Below are positions 10,483-26,200 of a stretch of DNA of 64,000 nucleotides, piece by piece. The translations under genes were made by a program, and so were the position numbers. Source of the DNA: Whitmania pigra (lineage: Eukaryota; Annelida; Clitellata; Hirudinida; Haemopidae); the NCBI GenBank assembly GCA_021613335.1, contig JAJTWR010000296.1, forward strand, positions 1-64,000. The letters run 5' to 3'. The notes beneath the pieces were generated by a model. That model ran no database searches and was not told where the DNA came from. It was given only the letters and a program-made list of their open reading frames with translations. Every line of letters begins with the position of its first letter. Position 1 is the first letter of the stretch.

Positions 10483-13356
10483 ATGATTTATCATTTAGAT
10501 ATTAACATTTCAAAAGGAGAAACAAGAAAAATCAAACTTTCAACCATTCTTGAAATCGCCCATTTTGATCATGGTAGGCCATTAGAAAGTTTGACTCAAA
10601 TTTTTGGAGACAATTCTCTCGCAACATGGCTGGAAAACGGTTTTGGCGAAGCAATGTGCGAATGTTTAGATACGACTCTACTGGATCTTCATAAAGTGTT
10701 CCATGCCGCCAAATATTTATCTATTTTGGACGCAATAATTCCTCCTGTACCAGTTCTAACAAATTACGTGTATCCAATGCATTACAACTCTACCACAAGT
10801 GATATGGCATATTGTGAAGATCTAAATCTCGTCGATAAGTTAATATCCAAAATTAAAAGACCCTTGTTTGCATTGACTTGCAAATTACCATCGGCAATCG
10901 TCAATTTGGCAAAGAATGTTTTATTAAAAGTCCTTTTCTATGACAAGGAAAAGGTCTTAAATGATAATGTCGATTTTTTCGGTGAAGTAATATACAAAAG
11001 TTTAGACAGCGGAGATGCAAGTTTTATAGAATGTAAGGCTAACGCCTGGCTATCCATTTTGGATGCAATAATTCCTCCTGGATCAATTCTCACAGAATAC
11101 GAGTTTCTAAGCAATTCTATCACAAGTGGTGCGGTGTACTGCAAAGATTTAAACGTCGTCGAAAAGTTAATGTCAAAAATTATAAAGCCCTTGATTCCAT
11201 TAACTTACAAGTTTCACATCACAATGCCATCGGCAATGAAAGTTTTATTTAAAGCCATTTTTTATGCAGAGGAAACGACCATAAATGATAATGTCGATTT
11301 ATTCTCGCGGGAATTTTTTAATTTCTGTGAATTACAGGTTTGCAACGATTTGTCTTACCTTTTCATGGGTTCAATCCTTTTGCTAGGAAGGAAGATGCCA
11401 AGGGCTTGGATTGAAAGTTTTTTTAATCCAAAGCTCATTCTCCACATAAGATATATAGCAATGGATAATGAACAAAATGAATGTCCCTATGTGAATAGTC
11501 TTTGCAAGTTATACAACGATTTGGAATTCGATAAGATGCTTGAGATGAAGCTCCCAACATGGATTCCACTGCTCGACGCAACACAAATGTTTGATGGCCA
11601 AAACTTTGTTACGGCTTTAAAATGTGTATCACAACTCCTTGATGACCAAAAAATGTGTGTTCAGCAATTTATTCAGAGCGAAGTTTTACACAAACTTAAT
11701 TCTTTTTTACGTAATCCTGCTGAATTCGGACAAGAATCTTTCGTTGTTAAGTCATTTCTCACCGTTATTCTTAAGTTTGAGACTGTTGATGAAAACAATT
11801 ATATATTTAGTAGCGGCACATTTAAGAAGTTGGTTAAACTCGTTGTCAAAACTGCTAAATATTGCGAATTTAATTTATCTGGAGCTCGGAACCGTAAATC
11901 CATAATTCTAACAAAATCTGGCAAAAAATCCACTTTAGTAAGGGCAGGTATCGTTTCATTTAGACTACTACAATGTCTGCATGTCTTGAACTACAGTTGG
12001 CATCAATGGTTTGACATTATTGAAGGACGTAATATAATTGACAATGATTTATTTCAATGTCACGATATAAACTACCGATGGCTTGACCATTGTTTTCAAG
12101 AGCCTGACGAAGGCGCACATTTTTTCAATGAATCTTTGGCGACCACGTATCCTGAATTTTTTCCACTTCCAAATAGAGTACCTGTACATTCACCTCCGCT
12201 AGATTTTGAAATATCACGAAGCAATGTACTAGGAGATATTTTTGGAGTATTTGAGAAGAATTGTAATTACCTTTATTCACAATGGAAGTTCAGGTTCATA
12301 GGCGAAAATTCAAGTGGAAGAGGAGTGACAAAAGAAGTTTATTCTATTCTATCTAAGGAATTGCAACGGCATGATTTCCAGCTTTGGCAAGGAGAACCTG
12401 TCAAAAGATCAGATGATGACGTGTTGTACACTTATTCTCCAAACGGTCTTTTTCCAAAAGAAAATGGTGACCCAGAAAGGTTTAGAGTGTTGGGAAGAAT
12501 TTTGGCAAAGGTAGTCTTGGATGGTTATTTACTGGACATCCCATTTAGTGACTCAATCTTTCATCTTCTGACGATAAGGAAAAAATCCCATTTAAGAAGA
12601 GAATACTTTGACTTGATCCATTACTTCCCGTTGCTTAAATCTCTTTTCAAACAACTGCTTCCAGTCAAAACGAAAATAGATGCCATTCGATCTGAAGTGG
12701 GCCTCTCACAACATCAAAAGATTAAAATAATTAACAATCTAACCTTTGATGATGGAAACTCGTTCGACGATCTGTTCGTAAGTTTTACCATTCCAGGCAC
12801 AGATGTTGAATTGATTAAAGGTGGACGTGATAAGTTACTTTCTCCTCACAACATTGATTTGTATTTGGAGAAGTTGTATGCTCACAAAGATGATCTTTGT
12901 GTATTACCTCAATTTAAAGCTCTCAAACATGGATTTGACGAGGCTTCAAATCTTCAATATATGGCTTCATTGGCACCAGATAAATTTAAGAAACTTATTT
13001 GCTGTGAACAATTTAAAAGATGGACAATGGATGATTTGCGCAAACATTGCAAGTATAAAAATTCACGATCGGTTGAATTTCTCTTCGAATGCCTGGCATC
13101 CCTTGATGTCAAAGGTCAACAATTGTTCCTGAGGTTTGTGACGGGCATGTCTAGCTTGCCGTTCGGAGGTTTGTTTAAGTTGAATCCTCCGCTGTCCATA
13201 TCGATAGTGAATATAGAACCAGCTGACGCTTCTTTACCTTTTGCTAAAACTTGTAGTAACCGCATAATCTTGCCAGATTATAGCAGTCTTCAGGTGACAA
13301 TGGAAAAGGTTTTGCTTGCCATTCATGAAGGAAACGGACCATTTTCTTTAGCATAA
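10483..13356 (+). CDS. Intronless HECT-type E3 ubiquitin ligase (TRIP12/UFD4-like HECT)
   Basis: Single uninterrupted 957-codon ORF. The C-terminal part (about residues 585-957) is a HECT domain: RFIGENSSGRGVTKEVYS opens it, LPFGGLFKLNPPLSI lies near the end, and the acceptor cysteine is C924 in LPFAKTCSNRIILPDY, 34 residues from the C-terminus as usual for HECT ligases. The closest family I recognise is TRIP12/UFD4/UPL3. The N-terminal 580 residues match no domain I know. They contain a tandem duplication with a 111-residue period: SILDAIIPP at residue 80 and again at 191, each followed by similar DLN-V-KL-SKI and NDNVD segments. By family, it should take ubiquitin from an E2 as a thioester and pass it to substrates. 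Absence of introns, unlike every other long gene here, and a broken relative at 51.7 kb suggest a retrocopy or a lineage-specific mobile family. AATAAA follows at 13,537. Confidence 0.9.
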   Translation: MIYHLDINISKGETRKIKLSTILEIAHFDHGRPLESLTQIFGDNSLATWLENGFGEAMCECLDTTLLDLHKVFHAAKYLSILDAIIPPVPVLTNYVYPMHYNSTTSDMAYCEDLNLVDKLISKIKRPLFALTCKLPSAIVNLAKNVLLKVLFYDKEKVLNDNVDFFGEVIYKSLDSGDASFIECKANAWLSILDAIIPPGSILTEYEFLSNSITSGAVYCKDLNVVEKLMSKIIKPLIPLTYKFHITMPSAMKVLFKAIFYAEETTINDNVDLFSREFFNFCELQVCNDLSYLFMGSILLLGRKMPRAWIESFFNPKLILHIRYIAMDNEQNECPYVNSLCKLYNDLEFDKMLEMKLPTWIPLLDATQMFDGQNFVTALKCVSQLLDDQKMCVQQFIQSEVLHKLNSFLRNPAEFGQESFVVKSFLTVILKFETVDENNYIFSSGTFKKLVKLVVKTAKYCEFNLSGARNRKSIILTKSGKKSTLVRAGIVSFRLLQCLHVLNYSWHQWFDIIEGRNIIDNDLFQCHDINYRWLDHCFQEPDEGAHFFNESLATTYPEFFPLPNRVPVHSPPLDFEISRSNVLGDIFGVFEKNCNYLYSQWKFRFIGENSSGRGVTKEVYSILSKELQRHDFQLWQGEPVKRSDDDVLYTYSPNGLFPKENGDPERFRVLGRILAKVVLDGYLLDIPFSDSIFHLLTIRKKSHLRREYFDLIHYFPLLKSLFKQLLPVKTKIDAIRSEVGLSQHQKIKIINNLTFDDGNSFDDLFVSFTIPGTDVELIKGGRDKLLSPHNIDLYLEKLYAHKDDLCVLPQFKALKHGFDEASNLQYMASLAPDKFKKLICCEQFKRWTMDDLRKHCKYKNSRSVEFLFECLASLDVKGQQLFLRFVTGMSSLPFGGLFKLNPPLSISIVNIEPADASLPFAKTCSNRIILPDYSSLQVTMEKVLLAIHEGNGPFSLA

Positions 13357-13536
13357 TCTCCACACTTCAAGCCTTAGTTGTTCTCAATGAAATCAATTTA
13401 ATTTTTTTTGTTTTTATTTGCGCAATTTTTGCATCCGAATTAAAAATTAAGAATCGTATCGTCACAAAATGCAGCCAATCATTTAAAATTGTCGGGCACT
13501 GAGAAGAAATTAGAAAATATTGAACACTTTATCAAT

Positions 13537-13542
13537 AATAAA
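13537..13542 (+). terminator. Candidate poly(A) signal of the HECT gene
   Basis: AATAAA 181 bp past the HECT stop codon, the first match on that strand after the ORF. Common by chance in AT-rich DNA. Confidence 0.35.
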
Positions 13543-13621
13543 TAATTTTTGACAGCAATATAATCGTTAATAATTGAGCATTACCTTATTAATATCCGTA
13601 TGTCTTAGCTTTGCTTTGTTC

Positions 13622-14849
13622 GTCAAGCCCAGTGGCGCAACTAGGGGGGGGGCAGGGGGGGGCGCAAGGGGACCCTGCAATTTTTCCAAATCCGATGAGT
13701 TTTTTTTTTGGTGGGGGGGGTAAGGGGATTTAACTGGTTTGAAACTTTGAGACAGAAGATAGTCAAACTCATTAATAAATTATTAAAGATACAAAATAAG
13801 ACTGTAGACAGAAGATAGTCAAACTCATAATAATAATAATCTGTTCTATTTTTAATTCTTTATTAATTATAATTGGTAGTTTTGATTTAAACAGTTTCAA
13901 AAATTTTTCGACTGCGTCGGGCTTTCGTCCCTTATCTAAACTTGATCCCCCCCCCCCCCAGCATATTTCGCTGGTTATCTGATGATCAGATAATGTCGTT
14001 TTGACAACCCTGCCTTGGCTGCTCTTGATGCTTTGCAGAATGGCACAATGACTCCCGAGCTTTCGGAATTCTGCAACCTTCAAGGAAAAGACGCTGAAAC
14101 TGTGCAAAGACAGCTCCAATTCACATCGACAAGTTTACGTGCTGATCAGTCTGATCCCAATGCATGTATCGAACTGCAAGATCTTTTCTGTGCCACAAGC
14201 ATTCAGCCCGAGTTGCATATACTCGATGTTGCTCTTACTCAGACATTTACGTCATCAGATGCAGAAAGGGCATTTTCTAAACTTCGCCTTATTAAAAGTT
14301 ATCTCGGGACGACTATGTCTGCCTGTCGTTTGCAAAGTTTATTGAGAATATCTGTGAACAAAACAACTACTGCACTTCTTCCAGTAAATAAAATGGTGAA
14401 CAGATTTTCACAGACTGATCGAAAAATTATTTTGTAACTGCAAACACATCAAAATGTAATTTAGACTACAACATTTCAAAATTGTTTTAAACTGTTTAGG
14501 ATCTTAATTTTATACATAATTTAGATTAGGTGAAATGTTTAGGATATCAATCATATCATATTACAATTTTAAACATATCATAAACTTTTTTTTACAGTTG
14601 CTTTAACTGGCTTGAAACTTTGAAACAGAAGATAGTCAAGCTCATTAATAAATTATTAAAGATACAAAAAAAGACTGCAGACTTATAAATAAAAACTTAT
14701 AATAATAATCAGTTCTATCTTTAATTCTTTATTAATTAAAACTAGTAGTATTGATTTGAACAGTTTCAAAAATTTTTCGACTGCGTCGGGCTTTTCTAAA
14801 CTTGAGCCCCCCCCCAGCACTTTTCGCTGGTTGCGCCCCTGGTCAAGCC
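13622..14849 (+). mobile_element. hAT DNA transposon with 8-bp target duplication
   Basis: The element runs 13,630-14,841. Terminal inverted repeats read cagtggcgcaacta at the left and, reversed, caggggcgcaacca at the right. The 8-bp direct repeat gtcaagcc lies exactly outside both ends (13,622-13,629 and 14,842-14,849), as expected for hAT insertion. Long G and C runs sit just inside the termini. A C-terminal transposase fragment occupies the middle. The roughly 230 bp of the 3' end (14,604-14,833) is present a second time inside the element (13,732-13,976), lacking only the last bases of the terminus, so the copy is rearranged. Non-autonomous: most of the transposase is missing. Confidence 0.9.
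14000..14437 (+). pseudogene. hAT transposase, C-terminal dimerisation (hATC) fragment
   Basis: The frame ending at TAA 14,435-14,437 encodes the last 140 or so residues of a hAT transposase. The hATC signature is clear: SSDAERAFSKLRLIK, then LGTTMSACRLQSLLRIS. No ATG opens the frame; it starts at the junction with the internal copy of the element's 3' end, so the DNA-binding and catalytic parts are absent. The wording is closest to the ZMYM/TTF-type hAT proteins common in animal genomes. It cannot be an active transposase by itself. Confidence 0.85.
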
Positions 14850-15406
14850 CCAAGAGTGACATCAAATCATATCTCATTTAAGTCATTTAGGTATTTATCA
14901 TCATGTGAGGACCTCCATAAACCAAAGAAGCCTTGTTTTGCCTGTCAGAAATAAGGGTGGGCAATAAATAAAACTGGTGCAGAATGACTTAAAGGCCTCA
15001 ACCACCGCAGTGCACCTAAATCTTGTCAAACATGTCATATCGAGAGGCGACCATTTTCCAAAAATTGGGGCCTTTTCAAGATTAGCAAAATATATATTTA
15101 ATTACAACTTTATCAACGTTACGAATTAACGTTACGAACGCCACTGATCATACCAGGTCATAATTCATATCATAATTGCTTTGAACCTTTCCGTATGGTT
15201 CTTATCACCTTCACCTCACAGTTTGAAGAAAAAAAAGCGTAATCAATGCCATCAAAAGTGTTGAATCTCGTGTTTTTGCATTATTCATTGAGGTATCACA
15301 TCATCTTACTCATAAATAGGCAGATCTTTTCAAGGTAAGCCCCACCAAAAAGTTAACCCCCGCCACCAAAAAAGATTATAAAACAAAGGATATGAAATTT
15401 GTACAT
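14850..15406. other. Intergenic, no gene seen
   Basis: Unique AT-rich sequence between the first hAT element and the ISXO2-like relic. No ORF or splice-bounded coding stretch with recognisable content. Confidence 0.5.
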
Positions 15407-15603
15407 TTAGTTTTTATTGAAGAGGGTAAAATAGAGACATGGTTTTAATAATTTCCATAAAGAGGTCCGTATTTCTGTACCTTTGCCTCCAAGATCGGTG
15501 TGTGCCGCATTGGCGCTTATTCTGCATCTTGTAGACGTGCCAGAAAGATTCGATGGTTTGTGTGTGAGCTCCACTCGTTGGATCCACAAAGTTTTCTGTA
15601 TGA

Positions 15604-15804
15604 TTAACCGTTTGATGAATATAAAGTTGAAAGGGTCATCTGGTGACCGTTGTTGCATAAACGTTGCTGATGGATCACTCCGTGGCTTTGCAAAAAACGT
15701 ATTGCCGTCTCCTTGTCGTAAACGAGAGTCGAAAGCGTCAGAAAGTTCATTTCAGGGCAAAATGGGCATAGAGATGGATAAGGCGTTGTTTTTATGGCGT
15801 GCAT
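15604..15804 (-). pseudogene. ISXO2/Merlin-like transposase N-terminal relic
   Basis: A minus-strand ORF includes TAIRFLQSHGVIHQQRLCNN followed by GHQMTLS. This is the wording of the N-terminal zinc-ribbon region of ISXO2-like (IS1595/Merlin superfamily) transposases, where FLQ-x-GV-H is followed by C-x-GH-MTL. The expected RWRC continuation is missing and a stop follows, and I could not find the DDE/N catalytic part in adjacent frames. Likely a decayed fragment. An alternative reading is the first exon of a domesticated protein, but no partner exon is seen. Confidence 0.45.
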
Positions 15805-16059
15805 TTAAATATTCAAATGTCCAGACATCAGAAATTGGGTGCGTGCATGAAATTAGAGTGGCGGGGCTTAACTTTTCGCGCATTTTATCATTAGTGGCTT
15901 ATCTGGAAAAGATCCAAATAGGCCACACATGTATGCTTTTTCTCGCTAAGATGAAATTCCAAGCAGCTCAATTTTCAATATTCCCATACAATAAGTGTTA
16001 TTTGACGCTGATTTGAGGTTGCGCGTGGCCACGACAAACCGCCTAATTCAAAGCGGGTC

Positions 16060-16766
16060 ATTTAGATCAGGGGTCTCCAAACGTTTCAGGCCGAAGGCCG
16101 CATTTACTACCAAATAGCAGTTTGGGGGCCGACTACAAACTTGAGGTACTAACAAAAAAGAATCAAAACATAGATGTCGCTTTTAATTATTTATTTAATA
16201 TTATTTTATTCAGTTATTATTTAATAGCACATTGATATCCTACACATGAACACCTGCATTAGTGAGAATGGTGAAATTGTTTCCTGGATGCCAAAATAGC
16301 AGACATTTCTGGCTTTAGGTTTGATGTTCCTAACACCAACAGTGACCTGAGATTATTATCGGACAAGTTTGTTGTCAAGTTGTTCTTCACTCATTTCATT
16401 CTTGGTAATGTTTGTTCACACAAATATGTTGTCCAAAAAATTGAAAGGTACCTTGGTGCAAAAGTTATGACGTTGGAAAACGCTTCCTTGGACAAAAACT
16501 GATAAAAACCCACCAGTCCTTTTTGAACTTGTCCTTAAGGAGTTCGTTTTTTTTGCAGCTCAACGATCTTCAGCGGCAGTTCATCTGGGCAACTAGCCAC
16601 ATTTGCTTGAAATGGGTTTTGAACAGTCTCACTTCTTCTGCCTTTGAATCCAAGTCAGAAAACCACTCTCCTATCACTGGTATGATACACTTAAATTTCC
16701 GTAAATAAAAAGGTCTCTGAGGGCCGGATGAAAGGGCTTGCGTAGTTTGGAGACCCTGATTTGGAT
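16060..16766 (-). mobile_element. Second hAT element, short copy with 7/8 target duplication
   Basis: The element runs 16,068-16,758 (691 bp). The left end caggggtctccaaac matches the reverse of the right end gtttggagaccctg. Flanking 8-mers are atttagat and atttggat, matching at 7 of 8 bases. These termini are typical of Charlie/SPIN-like hAT elements. The interior holds the 3' part of a transposase on the minus strand. The element is an internally deleted, non-autonomous copy, in a different hAT lineage from the one at 13.6 kb because both termini and transposase differ. Confidence 0.88.
16250..16700 (-). pseudogene. hAT transposase C-terminal remnant (ZBED/EPM2AIP1-like)
   Basis: Read on the minus strand, about 16,560-16,690 gives a block ending in DELPLKIVELQ. 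After a gap of unaligned sequence it continues with TYLCEQTLPRMK, an in-frame stop (tga), then NNLTTNLSDNNLRSLL and TSNLKPEMSAILASRKQF, ending HHSH near 16,255. This is the hATC region of the hAT group from which ZBED5, FAM200 and GTF2IRD2 tails derive. The stop and the missing N-terminal half make it a pseudogene. Confidence 0.8.
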
Positions 16767-17948
16767 AGTTATACGACTCAGATGTCAGTGATCTTCATAA
16801 TCACACATACTTAATCATAAATCTTGTTCTCACATTAATTCGATTTAATTAACCGCGTTGTTAACTGTGAGTTAATATAATTTTTCGACCTTTTCCAATC
16901 TTGCAACTGAATTTTAAAGAACAAAAATAATCTACCACAATCAAAAGTACAACTTTGAATTTAAAATTTTCAGGACACTATCAAGAAAACAGACTTGATT
17001 GTCCACAACCTCATCGGTAATATATAGGTTTCGATAACATCAATAATTAGTCGTATGTCCTAATTGAAAAATAAGCTACTCTATAAAGATTGTATTAACG
17101 TTTAAAAATTAGATTGTTTAATAGTTGTTTGTAGTAAAATAAGGTGCATCTGCGTCTAACTCTTTACAACGAAATATTGAAAACAATGAAACAAAGTTGC
17201 CTATGGTCGGTAGCCAGACTGTTGCTTACTAACATCTAGTCTCTACATTGCAAATGCTAGTCAGATAAACTTTAATTGACTGAGGTCTAAGGTCAAATCT
17301 GTCTAAATAAGAGGAATTAACATATTTTCCTTTGCTAATCCATTCATGATTGAGCAACAAAGTTACATTAACTCTTTTATTTTGGAATAACTCCCGTAAT
17401 ATTGAACTGATCAAGGCAAAATTTTAAAGCAATAATGACGTGTAATTCACTTCTTTTTAAATTTCTTATTTACATAATAGTTCTGTTCGATTGTGCGCTA
17501 CTGTCTGGTTGCCCTTTCATGGTTCGGCTGCTTCTTATATATTTTTTTATCCCCTTTTGTTTACAGTCAATTTCCAGCCTAACAATAGTTTAAATTAAAC
17601 TTTACTCTAATTGATCTTGTTAATAATTATAATGATTTTAACTCTGAAATTACTGAGGATGTAAAAAAACTCGTTAGAAATAACGCCAAAAATTAATAAA
17701 CTTAATATAAATTTTAAAAAATAACTACCAACTTTATTAAAAGCGCATTTTTCTGCAACAAATAAGTTTATTTTTACGCTACTTTTTGCTCATGAAACGC
17801 CTCATAAATTCTGCTGTTTACTCACATATTTTTCTAACATTGGGTAACTCCGATCGGCAGATTATTGCATTTCTCCTTAATGGTTGTTTACCTCGGAGAA
17901 GTGTACATTTACTTGCGGCATTTTTGAAACTGATTAAATTTAATTTCA
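16767..17948. other. Intergenic region upstream of MTMR2
   Basis: AT-rich, unique. Only short ORFs without recognisable content. The MTMR2 promoter and 5' UTR should lie in its right part; no distinct motif can be assigned. Confidence 0.5.
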
Positions 17949-22321
<4,373 letters not shown>

Positions 22322-22739
22322 GGAGATAAATTTGTAATTAACTGCTTGCTTACAGTGCAAGGAACTTGCTGGCCAAAATCTGCAATTTACTTTCATATAT
22401 TAGTTTACATATTTCATTAAGAGTCATTGTTATCTTTTAAATTTGATGAATTTGTAGGATGTCGATTCATGATTTGTGTTCTGTTTTTATTCATTATTTA
22501 AGGACTATGTTTTGTCGAAAAAAAATTATTCTCAGCTTTTCTAACTGAAGTGTTTGTGCCATCAGTCATACAGTAATCTATATGAAAGTTGCCCAAGTGG
22601 CGATTAAGATGAAAGAATGATTGAAGCATAGAAGTGGTGGGTCATGCTTTCTCCAAACGTTCCCAGAGATTTAAGCATTGGTGTAAGCCTTCAGGTCATT
22701 TAATCCAAATCATCTTTGTTATGAGAGGGAATGTAATCA

Positions 22740-22745
22740 AATAAA
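22740..22745 (+). terminator. Candidate poly(A) signal of MTMR2
   Basis: AATAAA within aataaataaata, about 420 bp past the stop codon. Placement reasonable; no transcript evidence. Confidence 0.35.
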
Positions 22746-23268
22746 TAAATAGCTACTGGTCATTCAGCCTTCCTAATCATATTTGACAACGATTAACGCT
22801 TTAAAATATGCAAATAGATGGCAATTTGTGGCATGCCGAAAAAGGTCGAAAACTGCCGAAGCGGCATTGCTTTGCAGCCGATCCCTCTTCATTTCAGGCA
22901 CAAGTGAATACGTGGCACACTTGTCAGATTTCTTAATGTGTGAATCTGATTTTATAAAACGTTGAGTGAGTCCATCAATTCAAGAAATCTTAAATTATTA
23001 ACTCTGTAGTTCTCACTATATCAAACTTGATGTCATAAAAATTGCTAAAATGACCAACTTTGTAAAACGATTTAACTGCAATACATTTTTATATACTTTT
23101 TAAAACAATAATCAATTGCAAATAGTTGTTTCAAAATTTATTATGGACAAAATCGTAAATTAGTATAACTACTTGTTTACAAAAGTGCTTGCGGTTTCTT
23201 CCCGAGCTTCTTCGGGAGTTTAAACACATTTTTCGGCTGATGCCGTTGAATTCCTAAAATTTGTTGTG
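22746..23268. other. Intergenic MTMR2-PHRF1
   Basis: About 520 bp separate the two same-strand genes. No additional gene seen; the PHRF1 promoter must lie here or in the MTMR2 3' region. Confidence 0.45.
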
Positions 23269-26200
23269 ATGAAAAGAAGAAGTAAGTTTTGCACTGATTT
23301 TTTTTAATTTTGAAGAAATGAGAGGTGATGCTAAGCAAGTAGATCAGATTTGACTTCAACAAGTTGAACAACTGCTTAAACTTAATAAAATGTAATTTCA
23401 AATTTGTAGTTACTTCTTAACCAGATTTTGGATCACATTAAGTTGTTAAAAATCACTTTTCTAGGTGCAAATACTTGGAAAGATTTTGATGATGAAGTTG
23501 ATCATCAGCCACAAAAAAAGAAATTAAAAAATATCGAAGAAACATCTTCTGAGAGTGAAAGTTCAGATGATGAATCCGAAATATGTGCTATTTGTTTGGG
23601 CAAGCTTTATAAAAGCCAAGTGGGTTCTCCTGAAGGGTGTGACCATGTCTTCTGTCTCAAGTGCATTCTAGAATGGTCCAAGGTTTATACCTTTGAATAA
23701 CATTTGGAAGATATTATCACGCAATCTAAACTGTTCTAATTTATCTTAGCACATGTACGAATTAGTATTTTTGCATTTTTCAGAATGTCAACACTTGCCC
23801 AGTTGACAGGCAGCAATTCCAGATAATTTTTGCACGGGAGAGCATCGATGATAATTCAGCAGTTATCATAAATGTCGAGAACAAAGACAACAGAGTAGCT
23901 CCGGAAGAGCACGACGTGACTTTGTGTGAAATATGCCATCTCGGAGATCGCGAAGATAGATTGCTGCTTTGTGACGGATGTAATAAAGGCTACCACCTGG
24001 AATGCCTTACGCCCCCTTTGCAACAGGTACCACATGGCGACTGGTTTTGCGAGGATTGCGGTGAGAGATACATAGTAAATCTTCAATCTGCCAAAATATG
24101 ATTTGATAGCATTAGTTTTTTTTTATCTTAAGAGGTGAATAGTCCTGGTCCTGCCCATGCAAGGAGCCATAGGATGATAGCTCGGACACTCATTTACCAG
24201 AGGGTCATGAGGAACATCAGACGCATATCAGAAAGCTCAGAGGAGGACGATAGCGAAGAGGACGATGTGAATGATTCAGAGGAGGAAAGTGATGAAGAAG
24301 ATGTTAGCGGGGCAAGACAGATCGAAAATGATAAAGTTCACTTGGTATGTTGTGCACGAATAATTGATTGTTTTCTGGAATTGATGAGAAACTTGATTTG
24401 ATCATTTATTTCTTTGGACTTATGGGAAGTTTGCAATCATTTTAAGAACATTCTGAAAAAGACAAAACATAGCAGTCCCAGATCAAAAAGAAAGAAGAAA
24501 TCTTCTACAAAAACCAGGTCTAAAAAAAGACGAAGCTCGAAACGAAGGAAAAAACGATCTCGAAGAGTTTGTTCACCAGCTTGTTTTTGCACTTTCAACT
24601 CCTGAAATGTCAGTTTCGTATCGATTTTCCTAAATTTCTAGAGGAGCAAAAGGTCAGTCCCATCTCTATTTGGCGAATCTAGCCATTCACGTCAAAGTCA
24701 GAGATATCCCTTGGAACAGCATTCTCTCTCAATCTATGGAAACAGACTCCATTTACACAACTTCAAGTAAATCTTATTTTGCAGTGATTTATGTGGATTG
24801 ATGCTTTTAAGTTTGCTTTCAGTAAGTAATAAAGTTAAGTTATAAATTTATTTCTTCAAAGGGATGAAGTTCCAGTTTCTTCAACATCAAAGGCTCCAAA
24901 ATCGAAAGAGTCCACATCTACTGGGTTAATCATCAGTCTATTAATGTTTCATTAATTTTTTTTCATTATCACTAATAACAAATATGAGTTTTACATTTTA
25001 ATGTACTTCTCAGAGCACCAAAGTCAGCAGAAGATAAGAAATCATTCGACATACTTGGTGATATTTTAAATGGACAGGCTCTACTCCATTCAAAATCGAC
25101 TGACGTTGTCATTGGTCGAGATGGTGGTAACACGTTCCTAATGATGATTATCTGCTTCCTGGATTTTATCATTAAGCACTACAAAGTTGATGCATATTTC
25201 AGGCACACTCAAACCCTTAAAACCACTCCCTGATTTGAGACTACCAACTGATGGAAAGCCTACAAATTCCTTCTTCCTGGTGGACATATGTTCGTCTTCA
25301 GTTGCCTCGCCTTCCATCTCCAGTACTTCCTCTCCTAGATCCTCATCGTCAGTTCCAAAGAGCAGGTACCACAGTTCGTCTCCTTATTCGCAATTTTCCG
25401 ATTTCTCCGACTCTTCTGACGACAGCTACCCGAACAACCAACCGACTGCAAGCTACGAGGAGAGCTACAATTCCTTAACGAACGATATTAATAAGAGTAA
25501 AGATAAAAATGATGCTAATCTTAGGAATGCCAAAAGTAGCTTTTTTGACAAGCTAGGAGAATATTCCCCAGTTTGTGACGACGATGGGGAAGATGATAAG
25601 GATGACCGTGAAATCCATAAGGACTCCAACAAAACCATGACTGATAAAAACTCTACCAAGAAAGAACCATTGACAGCGAATGTTGAATCAGAAAATAGAA
25701 AAGTAAGACCTGCTGATGGTCTAACAAAACATAATCTTCCAGACCAGTGTCAGGAAAGCAGTGGACGATCTTTGCCTACCACAAGCTTGCCGACTCCTGA
25801 GAGAAGTTGTTTTATTATGAACATCACTAACTTTGTTCCTTGCTTCTTGTTCACGTGTAAAATCGTTCTTTTACAGTTAAGACGGAAGTGACCATTCCAC
25901 AACTTGAATGCAAATTGAAACGCGACGACAACAAAGAGTCGAAATGCTTCCCTTCTTCTGAACTTGGAAGTTCCTCGAACAGCAACTGCTCGAGTGCTGA
26001 CGTCGATCAGACCGATCCATTTGGAATGGTTCTTTCCAGTTCTAAGGATGGAGCAGATGAGGCGAAGAAAGACGTGGACGACTCAGACATGAAAATGGAC
26101 ATTGATTCTGATGACGACAACGAGGTCGATGAAGAGGAAACAAAATTAGATAAAGATGACAATTCTCAACCAATTAAGTCAAACAAAGCAGAAGAAAAAG

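Noticed and set aside
13781..13830. Apparent short tandem duplication acagaagatagtcaaactca
   Set aside because: A local slip inside the internal copy of the hAT 3' end, not a separate element.
15483..16016. 177-codon plus-strand ORF
   Set aside because: Lies opposite the ISXO2-like relic and has no recognisable content; treated as its shadow.
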